From positions 2,480,001-2,544,000 of the forward strand of contig JAVHJL010000006.1 of the NCBI GenBank assembly GCA_036971715.1: 64,000 nt of DNA, written 5' to 3'. Of this stretch, positions 34,722-46,300 are shown piece after piece. The stretch comes from Arthrobotrys musiformis. Lineage: Eukaryota; Ascomycota; Orbiliomycetes; Orbiliales; Orbiliaceae. The stretch's first letter is position 1. Every line of letters begins with the position of its first letter. The position numbers and the translations under genes were made by a program. Below the pieces are notes generated by a model that searched no databases, had not been told where the DNA came from, and saw only the letters and a list, made by a program, of their open reading frames with translations.

Positions 34722-36334
34722 GTCTCTCTTTCTCCTCCCATCTCCGATACTTCGCCGCACTCCCGACTCCACGCCTCAGGCGTCGGCCGAGGGTTCATCT
34801 TCCTTCTTTTCTTCTTTTCACAAAATTTCGTTTCTTGTTTCGGCCTTTTAACGTCTGGTGTTTCAATGGTACTCTTTTTTTTCCTTTTTGCTTTTCTATC
34901 CACATATTCTCACATTACTTTGTCTTAATACACACCAAACCTCACATTATACATGTAGCCAGTACCAAGAAGCAGAACATTATTTGGTGCCAACCTTATC
35001 CCGTCCATTTGTTTTTCTCCTCCTCTCCTTTGGCTTTTATTCGATATTTTTAACATTCCTATACTTCGACTTGATACTCGATCATGGAGGTGCACGAAGC
35101 TCATGATACTACCCCATTATCATTCTCATTCGGCAACATAGCTCTTTACTCTCCACCACAAGTTTTCTCTTTTCACAAGCCAACACTTTTTTTTTCAACT
35201 TCTCCTTCGTATCTTGCACAATGAAGCGGCATTTCGTACTCTTTTTTTTCATCATATTTACTTCCCCTCCCCATTTCCAGTATATAACAGCGATAACCCT
35301 GGCCATAGCGGCGTGCTTCGAATAATTATAATTCTCTTTGTTGACCGACCATTTATCATATAACTCTCTTTTTGCTATTACTTCGGTTAGACCTCTAGAT
35401 CTTCCTTTTGTTTCCGGTCGATTATAGATTTTATAGACGTTTTACTCCTTAAACCTTTTTGTTTTTGTCCACGGCATGGCCCTGGCTACATATATGCTCG
35501 GTGTGCAACTGCTGTACTCGGAGTACTCGAGGCCGTAATCCAACCTAACCCCGGGTCAATGAAATACACAGAAGGGAACTTGAAGTAAACGATTTGTTTT
35601 TCGTTCCCTAATACAGCCAAGGATACCCGTAAGACTCTACAATTAATACCAAGCCCTGCTACTAGTACTCGAGGCATGAATGCCACCAACTTGAACCCGC
35701 GATATCAACAAGACTGTTATATTTTAAGACGAACTTGGCGCTGAGACTAAGATGAGCTCCAAGTTCCAGAAGAGGGAGGTTGAATTGCAATTAACAAATG
35801 GATTAGGATTCTAACGAGTACTCGGCTTCTATATTTTGTCCTTGCGACTACGTATCTGGTATGTAATTAGTGTATGATCATGATTGCGTAAACAACGGCA
35901 CACCGCATGTCTATGATTTGTTCTACAAACTCGATTACCGAGCATTTACCCTCCATCGTTTATTTCGTAAAGTAACTGTATATTGCAGGCGTTAGCCATG
36001 CGAATATTCCTAATCAAAATAAAACCCCATTCCGGTCTCCTTCTGTGCGGTCTAAGTAGATCTGAGTAAAATACGAATCTGGCGAGTTGCTGTTGCATTT
36101 GGAGGCTGTGTAACACTTAACGCGCCCCACAGAACCCAAAGCTGTGTTGGGAAGACGCGTTCAGCCAACAGCAAAATTTGGAGTTTGTTCACAACGCCCT
36201 GCTGGTTAGCTGGAGCTTCACGACTCAACCACGACACACGACCTCACGATACCTCGCATCCATCCTCGTTCCATCTTCAGCTCTCGAGTTACCACCGCGA
36301 ACACCAGAAACATTGGATTCTTCCATTTGTAATC
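34722..36334. other. Intergenic region upstream of PCNA
   Basis: It holds the 3' UTR of the preceding gene, T-rich sequence to about 35.5 kb, and then the PCNA promoter and first non-coding exon. No gene seen. Confidence 0.5.
36155..36160 (+). promoter_or_regulatory. MluI cell-cycle box (ACGCGT) upstream of PCNA
   Basis: A perfect ACGCGT lies about 290 bp before the predicted PCNA start. A CGCGCC occurs 35 bp further upstream. The MCB, bound by MBF, drives G1/S expression of replication genes, PCNA included, in yeasts. The assignment rests on motif and gene identity. Confidence 0.6.
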
Positions 36335-36399
36335 GTAAGTTAATTTGCCTACGTTTACCTCGCTTCTGCGCTTGAGCTAACTGTGTTGGTGTTTGTTAG
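36335..36399 (+). other. Probable 5' UTR intron of PCNA
   Basis: Donor GTAAGT at 36335, branch GCTAAC at about 36376 and acceptor TTGTTAG ending at 36399 form a 65-nt canonical intron in the untranslated leader. Confidence 0.6.
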
Positions 36400-36447
36400 C
36401 TCTCGATATTCTGTAGACCTCCACCCTACGATACACATACAGTCAAG

Positions 36448-37535
36448 AGTAAGCTTCATTGGAATCCGCAAAGCTGGAGTTATAGGAGCTGTGTCGCGAT
36501 GTAGTTTTAAATGGCTGGAATGTGCTAAGGTTGCGGGTGTAACAGTGTTAGAAGCACGTTTGGAGCAGGCTCAGATCCTCAAAAAGGTAGCTCCCTCACC
36601 CCCTTGCCTGGCGTTGATCCGACGCATAGTCCTGACCTTTCAACCACCCCAATAGGTCGTCGAAGCCATCAAGGATCTCGTTCAGGATTGCAACTTCGAC
36701 TGCAACGATGCCGGCATCCAGCTTCAGGCAATGGACAACTCCCACGTCGCGCTCGTTTCCATGAAACTCGGTTCCGAGGGGTTCTCGCCTTACCGATGTG
36801 ACCGCAATATAGCCTTGGGAATAAACCTCAACAGCTTGATGAAGGTCCTTCGCGCAGCGGCCAATGAAGATCTCCTCACCCTCAAGGCTGAGGACCAGCC
36901 AGACAGCTTAAACTTGCTCTTCGAAAGCTCTTCCCAAGATCGCATTAGTGAATACGATATCAAATTGATGGATATTGATCAAGAGCACCTTGGTATCCCC
37001 GAAACAGAATACGCTGCTACCATTACCTTGCCATCAGCCGAGTTTCAAAGGATCTGTAGGGATCTTTCTTTATTGAGCGAAAGTGGTAGGTTCACCGTAA
37101 ACCTTAACGGATCAGATATGATATAAGAGTATCGGGGCTAAAAAAAATTGGGATGATGAATAGTTTCCATCGAAGCCAACAAGGACGGGGTCAAATTCGC
37201 GTGCTCCGGAGATATTGGCAATGGATCCGTCACTCTCCGCCCTAGTACAAACGTCGAAGACGACGAAAAGTCTACCAAGATCGAGCTCACCGAGCCTGTC
37301 AATCTCACCTTCTCCCTGAAGTACCTCGTAAACTTCTGCAAGGCATCATCGCTGTCTGCTACTGTCAGACTTTGTCTCAGTAATGAGGTGCCGCTCTTGG
37401 TCGAGTATCAGATGGGAGTAGGATATCTGAGATTTTATCTGGCTCCAAAGGTACTGTTGTCCCCTAGTGAATTAAGACTTTGGAACTTTAGCTCATTTGT
37501 TTTCACACGTGTTCTAGATCGGAGACGAAGAGTAA
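36448..37535 (+). CDS. POL30: Proliferating cell nuclear antigen (sliding clamp)
   Basis: The model gives exactly 258 residues, the family length: A of the start codon at 36448, then 36546-36586, 36656-37085, 37164-37450 and 37518-37535, with introns of 97, 69, 78 and 67 nt. The frame before LEARLEQAQ has no ATG. Joining an exon ending CAAGA to one starting TGTTAGAAG after AACAG makes ATG TTA GAA, the canonical Met-Leu-Glu. The start codon is thus split by an intron after its first base. Conserved segments are DLVQDCNFDCNDAGI, QAMDNSHVALVSM, LGINLNSLMKVL and the C-terminal YLRFYLAPKIGDEE. The trimeric ring holds DNA polymerase delta and other factors on DNA. The last exon holds only IGDEE and the stop. 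Confidence 0.95.
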
Positions 37536-39514
37536 AGGATACGGGTTACCGGAATTTTCGGCGGGGGGAGTATCATACTCGAGAAGGCCCCTTAGGACGA
37601 AGTCCCTTCTACCTAACTACCCGAAGCAAAGCCATCGGATGTTTATCTATCCATCTACTATCTTATCCTTGCTCCCTTTCCACTTTTTTCAAACTCTCTC
37701 TGGATAGTCCACTTTCTAGCCCGATATAAAGTTTCACATTGGCTTTGAATTGCACTTAAAAGATCCCTTTTCCCTAATTTTCTCTTAGTCCCTAATCGTC
37801 TTCCCGGATGCCCTAGAATATTCCCTCCCATGCTCCTTCCCTCCCTCCATCCTCACATCTCCTATACCTAACTCTATCGCTCTTTCTATAGTGCCCTTGA
37901 TGCACTGAAAGAAATCCTTTTTGCTATGGGTGGCGATGTAGGCGTGTAATGATAGCGCTCTATAAAAACATAATAAATTCTGTGATACTATAGTACTATG
38001 ACACCGGCACGGTGACGTTGAAGAACGGGGTCGGATAGTGCCGCTCCAAAACCCCACCGAGGTAACATGCCGGTGGCGCACCCGCAAATGGTTTACCCGC
38101 TGATAGTCAGCTTTCCCAGTTGTTTCGTAAAACAAATCAGTAGCATTCGGCGAGTGTGCGGACTTCCCCCACGCTTTTAACTATAAGCGGCCCAAAGAGG
38201 GACCTCACATTCGATTTCAAATCTGCCGTCGCAAAGGGTTTCGAAAAACTCTATCAGGCCACAAAACTAGTTTCTGAGCTGCCAAGAGCGAACAAGCCAA
38301 TTGATCAAGATCTTTGCGATTAGATAATGGATTTGATACACCGACCATCTGCAGTGTGCAACGAGGAGGAAGTTTCCTAGGTTTGGCATTTGGAAAATTT
38401 TCTTGAAAAATACAAGGAAAAACGAAGGAGAAGTCTGGGCAAAACTTAACAAGAAGAAGTTATTGCGCGACTTTTTGCCTTCGGCTCGCTCCTTCCTGTT
38501 CCTGATTTGTCCCGGCCAGCTGTGGAGAAGGGAAGGGGTGGTCGTGGGCATCTGCAGGCTTCTGTTCTGGTGGAGAAGTTCTCGGGCTGGGGCGGGCTGG
38601 CTGGTTTGCGCCCAGCGTTTTTAAGTTATCTGATCCGCTTTTGGCAGGGGCCAAAGGAGCTCCTAATCTTATCAGATCGTTGAAATCCAACAGACCAACA
38701 CGCTAAAGCGCAGACTTTGACCCCCGCCTGCCTCGTTCGCGTTAGCCAATTGGCCGCCCGGTCGTCTGCGACCTGTTTCCTGCTGATTTTATCCTGGGTT
38801 TTTTATGCACATATGCACATAGCATTTTCGCCAAGTTATCGAATTACCCACTTTCTTGGTTTTTTCCTTTCGCCTGTTTCTGATATAAACCTCCTCGGTT
38901 ATATTATGTGAAAGCTAAGGGCTGGACAGCATTGCATTGTCCGGGGTTAAGTTTGACATCCATCACGAGTCAAAAAACAAAACCCGGATACCTTCAACAA
39001 TCGGGTTTTTCATTTTGGTATAGGGTCATCAGCCGACTAAACAATGGGGGGGAAACAATGCGGGGGTATGATATGCATTGTGCATTGTTCATTTCTGTAT
39101 CGAAGTCCGTGTGAATATCTCACCGCTTCCGATATCGGTCGCATAGGAGCGATTCTGCGAATATTGGGATCCCGTATTCCCATTTTGCATGTTGGCATAC
39201 CTACTATCTTGGGGGCATCTTCAAGGGTGTATCGACTGTCATGCATCTTCAGACGATCACTCAGCAGTTTGGCAGGGCCATCCTGTCACCAACCACCCTC
39301 GATGCTGGAACATGCAGGACATGAATTGGGGACTCGGAATCCCAGGTCGCGGTCGAGTCGCTCTTTCCTATAAAAGGCGGGGAGGGTCGCCCCCTCTGCT
39401 CCTGCTTCTTTTTATCATCATCACCATCAGCTTCTCATTCAAGCTTCTCTTCCTCCTCCTTCTATCTACTCGCAGATCTTAACGGGATTTACGCATACTT
39501 CTATATCCATCAAA
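37536..39514. other. Intergenic region, PCNA to the secreted protein gene
   Basis: Nothing beyond short open frames to about 39.3 kb; the promoter of the secreted protein gene is at the right end. Confidence 0.45.
39369..39375 (+). promoter_or_regulatory. TATA box of the small secreted protein gene
   Basis: A consensus TATAAAA lies 140 bp before the ATG, followed by a C/T-rich probable transcription start region (CTCCTGCTTC) and a leader ending in ATCAAAATGAAG. A strong TATA-type promoter fits a highly induced secreted protein. Confidence 0.6.
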
Positions 39515-39970
39515 ATGAAGTTCTCCATCGTCGCCATTGCTACCGCTCTCGTCAGCGTTCGTGTCGCTGCCGCTCCAGTTGATAACGCCAACTGGCCCGC
39601 CGAACTCCTCAAGAGACAGGCCCCAGGCACTCCTCTCTACTACTGCCACGATAACTGCGGTAAATACAGCATCCCCAAAACTACTATTTAATTTATTTCA
39701 CAGTATCAGAGTCTAATCAATACATTTTTCAATAATATAGGCCAAGCCGTCGCTGGATCCCGCAAGACCGGATACTGCAGCAGCATCGCCTTCATCCACA
39801 ACTACGCCAACTGCATCCAATGCTCCGGCCCAGACAACTACAACATCTGGGGCTACTACAACACCACCTTGATCCCAGCCGGCGGCGCCTGCGGTTTCCC
39901 AACCACTCCTGACAGCGGCACTCAACCCGATGTTGGCCCAGCGATCCCAGACGGTGGTGTCTGGCCCTGA
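39515..39970 (+). CDS. Small secreted cysteine-rich protein
   Basis: Exons 39515-39659 and 39741-39970 with an 81-nt intron give 124 residues. The first 20 residues form a classical signal peptide (KFSIVAIATALVSVRVAAA). A dibasic KR at about 33-34 (LLKRQAPG) is a likely Kex2 cleavage site, leaving a mature chain of about 90 residues with six cysteines (YYCHDNCG, YCSSIAF, NCIQC, GACGFP). The cysteine-containing YYCHDNCG and NYANCIQC segments with NIWGYY recall a group of small secreted proteins of unknown function common in Pezizomycotina. The gene has a strong TATA-type promoter. The product could be a wall-associated or effector-like protein; the function is not known. Confidence 0.85.
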
Positions 39971-40897
39971 ACGGTCTAAATAATTTTCCTTTTTTTCCTT
40001 CTTCCAAACCTTTGGAAAAGAGAAATGGGGTTTATTGGGGAGGAAAGAAGTGGATGGTATATATATATAAAAAGAAAATTGATGGCACCGGATGACGGAG
40101 TATCAAACATGTAGATAGTATAATCTTAATCTGCGACAACCATAAACGGAAATTAATGGACTCCGTTCCCGAGGTCGGGGGGTATATATTGGGAATATAA
40201 TGAAAAAAATAATCTCACCTTCAAAAAAAACGTTGCAATTTCAAATTATAATTAGTTCGTGAAGTTTCAATTCGGGTTTCGAGCCAGTCGAGCTTGTCAT
40301 TTGTATTGTTTTAGTATGAGACCAACCAAGTTGCGATTGATAATAGAACCAAGCACGAGTAATTACGTAAATTTGATTGGTTCGTTGAAGTTGCTTGTTA
40401 TAGAAGAGCTTAAAGGTTTGTTCAATGTATTTCTTGAATGCCAATATTAATATATTGATGAATAAAAGTAAGTACTACTAGTACATTTGATGTTAAAATA
40501 TAATACAACTGAATCATACAGGTAGGCACTTGCATATACGGCCGGGGGTATAAAAGTTAAAAAAAAAAGTAAAAGTAGATGTCCAGAATCTGTGTCCTCC
40601 TCCTGGAGTACTAGTCAACCTTAGACTAGGTACCAATATGCCAAAGATATAATATAGTAGAATCCCGAAATAAATATTCCCAACGCCTTTCGCCTAAAAG
40701 AAAAAAAAATAAGATGAAAAAGAAAAATGTGCTCAGAGTCGTTGATATATGATGTCGTAACCGGATTTGCAAGAGATAGATTCAGTTCTATGCTGTTCAA
40801 ATCATACTTTTTTTTAAAGTAGTTGTTGTAATCAGGCGGGGCTAACCCAGTGGCGATGCAAGTTATCTTCGCAATAACAAAAAGTCAAGACCGGTCG
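39971..40897. other. Intergenic region between convergent genes
   Basis: AT-rich 3' flanks of the secreted protein gene (+) and of the receptor gene (-). No gene seen. Confidence 0.5.
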
Positions 40898-43303
40898 TTA
40901 TACCCTATGGGCGGACGGGAAGGGTGGTCTTGGGTTTTGCCGTCCACGGGTGGCAGCGACGCTTAACTCGAGCGCCTCTTGCTCTTGGCTGGTGCTTTCA
41001 GCTTTGCTATGTATCGAGCTCGTTCGGATAACACCTATCGGTGCTGTGATCGATCTGCTCAAGATGGGCCGAGAGTACCCGCCAGTTACTGTGGCGGTGT
41101 ATCCGATATTCCCCATCTCCTCGTCCTCCTGTACTATAGATGGTCTTCTTCCCTTCTTCGTGTTTGTAGTAGCAACTATCGGCTGACTGAAGGCTCTCTT
41201 GATCTGAATACCCTTCTTAGGGCGAAAGCTTTCGTGAACAACGATCGAAGGCTGCTTGCCGTATTCCATTTCATAGACTCCCTTTGCGTAGTTTTCCCGA
41301 TATCGTTCGTCGGGGCCCGCGCTGTAGTTGGTAGCGGAAGATGGTAGGTCTTCGTAAGTACGAGGGTTTGGACCGAAAGAACTGGGACGGGCGGCGTTCA
41401 AGCTGACGAACTCATCGCTTGGCTTCTCCTTTCGAATAAGGTACCACCATCCTGTGATCATAGACCAGCGTCCGAGGAAGATTGCAACCCAAAACCCGTT
41501 ACACTAAAAAATTCCAAAACACATGGGTGTTAGCCGACGGAGATTCGATGCATGATGTTTCAAAACAATTAAGTAGGGTTGGACTTACCGATAGAAGGAA
41601 AAGAACGGCGGCAGCGGTAGCTTCTGGTACAACCAGCTGTTCAGCCTCCTTCATGCATTTATTTTTGTCGCCTTCGTTTAGGATGAGGCATTCAATCCAC
41701 TGGCCGGCCCGTGAGATATTGGCAGGGGTTTTCTCGGTCGTTCCTTCGAACTGCAGGAAGACGGTCGCAAAAACGATAACATCGACGATCACCACGATGA
41801 CGACGAGGATCCCTCGCCATTGCATGGCAATAACTCGCTTAACTCTTCGCAATGCCTGGGCTATTCGGGAGGGAAGAAAAAACACGTTAGCATCACACAT
41901 GCACATGTACAAGTCCCATGTGGGGTACGGGATTAGAATGTTCGGTACATACTGTAGGTTGCCGAAAGGCGACTGTTTGTATAAGCGACAGAGCCACCTT
42001 CGGTTGACGGGGCGTCTTCGAACAAACTTCGAAGATAGACGTTGATACAGTAGCCAAACCTATTTAGTGTATAACGTTAAAATTGTCAGCGTTGGTGTTC
42101 CACAAGGATTACACAAATGTAGACTCAGATAGCAGGGTTAAACATGTGCTCTTTTGGCATACAGCTGAATACAGGGTATACGGAGCAAATTGTTCACATG
42201 GAGTAATGGGTAATGCTATATTTCGGAGATAATTAAACACTTACGTGACGAATTGTATTACAATTGCAGCAGCTGCAACAGCCAACAGCGGACCTACGAA
42301 TTAGGAAATGTTAGCAACCTTGCCCTTGCATCTATGCATAAACCAAGGGATCGTATTTGTCGGCGATCCCTGGAAGGGGAAAACAAAACTAGTTCGCTCT
42401 TACCCCAGAATGTTGCAAGCCCATTTTTGGTGTTGATATGGCAAGTATTTCCAAATCTTTGTGAAACCCCAGTTATGGCCAGAGCAATGGCAGTCATGGC
42501 AGCAGGGAAGGCCCAGCCAACGACTTGAGAGATGATGAAGTATGGCTTTCCAGGCGTTACTTGCCAACAGATCTGTAGATGGAGGGAGAGCGCTCGTAGA
42601 AACACTAAGAAAATGTAAGAACGGTAATTAGCCTTGTCGTCCAAAAAGAAGATGATGCTGCCTATAAAGCCCAGAAATGCAGTGCTAACCCCACATAACG
42701 ACACACCAGCCGCCTAGAAGTTGGAAAGTGCCGGAGAGAGCACAAGGGACGCTGCTCGCCATATCGTAAGGTGTAATTTCGTTGATGCATTTGTGGTCCT
42801 TGTCTTTTGTAGCCATTCCGATTATGGGCGGAATCTCGAATAACAAAACTGCGGCCACGAGACTGACGCTCAGGTAGTGTCTATGCGTTTGAGTAGTTGG
42901 TAGGACCCAGAAACTTAGAAGCATTATTATGCATGCTGCTACGCTTCCGAGGTTGACGTATGAAACGGCGTCTACTATTCTTGGGAAGTCTAGATGTCGA
43001 CCTGATTAGTTTTCCGGATATGCGAAAGCGCCCCAAGGGATTTCATGTAAGCCACTTACTATCTGGATATAACCAATCTTGAACAGGGCAAGGAACGCAG
43101 CACGGATATGTGGTCCCAAGCCCAAGCGGCATCGGTATCTTTGTACATAATCTGCCATTTATACCTTAAAGCGCCCGTTGTTAGAAAAAGAACCGTCGAT
43201 ATAAATCCGTTAAAGTCGCAGGGAACATACTTCCACCAGTTCCTGGATAGTCCGCCAGCGGGACCAAAGGCGCAGGGCAAAACTCGAGTATTCTGTCCGA
43301 CAT
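40898..43303 (-). CDS. Frizzled/Smoothened-like seven-helix receptor (fungal)
   Basis: Eight exons: 43231-43303, 43060-43164, 42690-42989, 42404-42604, 42245-42293, 41953-42059, 41589-41860 and 40898-41503, all phase-consistent, giving 570 residues. The donor of intron 3 is the weaker GTTAGC. The short N-terminal part holds CCVPCPVQDWLYPD (about 46-59), a hallmark of a fungal receptor group related to Frizzled but without the large cysteine-rich domain. Seven hydrophobic helices follow (first VSYVNLGSVAACIIMLL; third near WCVVMWVFLRALSLHLQI; seventh near LFLLSCNGFWVAIFLGRW). Cys142 before helix 3 and Cys214 in the second extracellular loop are placed for the usual disulfide. A cytosolic tail of about 170 residues is Ser/Thr-rich. 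Ligand and G-protein coupling are unknown. Confidence 0.85.
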
Positions 43304-46300
43304 TGTTTGTGAAATCTGGCTATCCTAAGGACAACAAATTATAATCCCAATCGCTATATGTTTGCGAGCAGCCCTTGCTTTTATATTCGAAGTAGCGTTT
43401 TTGAAGTGTCGAGCCGACGGTTATACAATTTGTGTTGAGACTTTGTTGTGAGCCCGGAATGTTGTCCTCATACAGCTTCTCTTGATCCAATCGAGACCTT
43501 CGATTCGTCTTCGTCCTTAGTACCGTACCACCAAAATTGTCTTTAATCCCAAGCCACTTCTCCTCGTCTGCCTATGGCAAGATGGACGCACGACAGGTCT
43601 AACTGTCGAGTTATCGGTAGTTCAATCGAGCAAAGAAAAAGTATCGATTTTAAAAAAGTTCCAGAAAGGAGCTCGAAAGCCTCCTGGCTGTAGGGTCCTC
43701 GACATCATATATCGCTTTTCCCACCAAGACACAGACAGACCCGACTCCGCTGTGTGGGTGAAGTGTGGGTGGCCCTGACTCCAACCAGGAAAAAGAAACG
43801 TGCGGGCCCATTTTCAAAGTGCATGGAAGCCCGGTTAACCTTCAGAAGGGGACGTTCACTCCAAAGCGCAAGATGATCGTTCTTTTTTTCGCCCTTCAAG
43901 GATCCTGGCTTTTGCTTCATCTTGTGTGGATAACCCCAATATCGTGGAAAAAGTAACTTCTGGGGTACTGGTACCGCAGGGTGATACTACACTGGCTCCT
44001 CTGGGTATTTCTCATGACAAGGTACCGTTGGGCGGGTGGGTCCCTGCTGCAAAAATCAGATGCCAGTACTGCAGTAGGCTGAAAAGTCGGGCCACCCATG
44101 TCCGGATTCTTTGCGTATGCACCGTTCTGAGCTGTGGGATTCTTGGTCAGTGCCTTTGCCATTGAGCACCGCAGCGTACCCAGCTCCTCATCGCCCATAT
44201 CCCTTTGGGAGTGCCGTATAACTCCGCCTCTGTGATTGGCTAGCGGCGGACTAATGAGGTCGCTTGCTTGCCATCTGACTGGTCGAACCTACCCGCCAGC
44301 ATGACAGCTACTAAGCCGAACGGTCCTCGTTCGGCATGCAGTAGCAGGAAAGAGACACGCGACTTCGAGCTTCGATTCTGGTGATGGCACAGCGTCCATG
44401 CCGAGCTTCCTCAATTGTTCACTAGGCTTAGTACGGGTGCCTTGTGTGGGACAATCTTGATATCGGGAACAGGATTTTAGGTGTCGCCTGTGGACGTTCC
44501 GTGCATTGTGTCGCCTTGCCCAGAATAACAACGAAACACCCCTGGGCATTGAGGATTCGCCATCGCCGAGTGGCCCAGTCAAGAAACTCCACACAAGACA
44601 GCTCCCACGGCGCACCTTGGGGACCTTCCGCTCTGGGCTCACAGCCGATAGCATCGCCGTTACTGGAATTGCATCCTGGAGGATTTATTCCCTTACAATG
44701 CTGACACAGCATTTTCTATGTCAAGAGTTCTGATTTAGGCACAAGAAGTATCACAATTGGGTAACTCTGCTTCACTCAACACTTGGCTCGGGATCTTTTT
44801 CAGCTGGATCCCGTTTTCCAAGCTTTTCACCAAAAATACTCGACAATGCAATGGCGCATCAGTTGCGTCAGCGTCTGCTTGAGTATCCCTTAACTGGACT
44901 TGGTATGTATCAACAAAGTTCATTGCTGATGTACGACGAAATTAAGCTGCAACGGAACAAAACTTTCGATGGCCAGTGAGATTTACCCATATTGAAGGGG
45001 CATGGCAAATCGAATCCCAGAATCCCAGCAAACCATCAATGCAGGGGAAATGTGGGTCATCGAGGTCGATGGGCTCGGAGGTGGCCACCGAATCAGGAAC
45101 CAGAAGCCACTAGTCGGCCAATAGCCAACGGCTACTGCAAGACATCCGCCAACAAATGACATCGAATCGATTCGGTTCCCATCGAATGCACTACTTCGCA
45201 TCGCCGCGAGTAAGCAGAACGGCGGGAAGCTACATTCCCGAGATTTTATAAAAACTACCAGGCGGCATCCGAGTCAGCCGAATATAAACCCTCAACATTC
45301 TTATTCTTATTTTTTACTTTTATTTTTTGATTTTCTCACCTAAATCCCTTGATACATCGACATGGTATGCATTGCAATGGGTTTTCCAGGATCACGTCTG
45401 ATGTCTGATGGCAACAATGACAACGCCGAAGCTTAGGCTTACCATGAGCTGATATTTCCATCTTGGCTTTGGCTGTGCTGTTCTCTTGGTGTTTTTTTAC
45501 ATCATCGGACGGAGTCGAAACGGCACAAGTGTCAGTTTTGATTAAAAGTATCTTTAGTCGCTGGTCTTTAATACTCCGATGCTGAGAGTTCTTATGTGTG
45601 ATCAACTATCATAAATGCATTGCGCTCTTCTTATGTCGGCAAATCTTCCACCGTTTTGGTTTTTCCACCAAAACTCTGTCGTCTTTAGCCTGAAGTTTCA
45701 AGCAACATTCCAGAACAACTTGAAACAGAACCGTGTGCCCGCGACATTAACAACAAAATTTTTGCACCTCCAAAAAAAACCTGACCGAAAAACAAAGTGA
45801 TCCAAACCGACGGGCTAGAACCTCTCTGGTACGTTTCTGGCACTTGCTCCGAAGCGATTAGAAAACTGTTAGATTTTTTAGCCCGAAATTGCCGACACTG
45901 ATAACTATAAGAACGCCACCGAATACGCAAAGCTTCCCCTCAAACACGTTGTGCGTATAAATAAATGTTGCCTGTTGCGCTCAGGCCCACGGAGTCCTTC
46001 CCAAGCCCTAACAATTGTTACAGTCTATGTAGTGCAAATCACACATCGATGCCTGCCGAGCCGTGGCAGCAGTGACTATGAGATTTGATATGCATCATTC
46101 AAAGTTTTTTTTAATTTTGTTCTAATTGATGCCAACAAGAAGATTTTCCAACTTTTTCTTGCAGAAGCCACCGGCACCAGAGCTCCCAGCCGTCAATTGC
46201 GATTCAGAAAAATAAAATGGGGTCTGTGAGCAGCACGTTCGCTGAGTTGTGTCTGAGATACGCTCATACCTTACGTTTTTGACCTGATAAATAAGGTTAT

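Noticed and set aside
44270..44300. GGTTCGACC-like tRNA B box on the minus strand
   Set aside because: No matching A box or acceptor stem pairing could be found.
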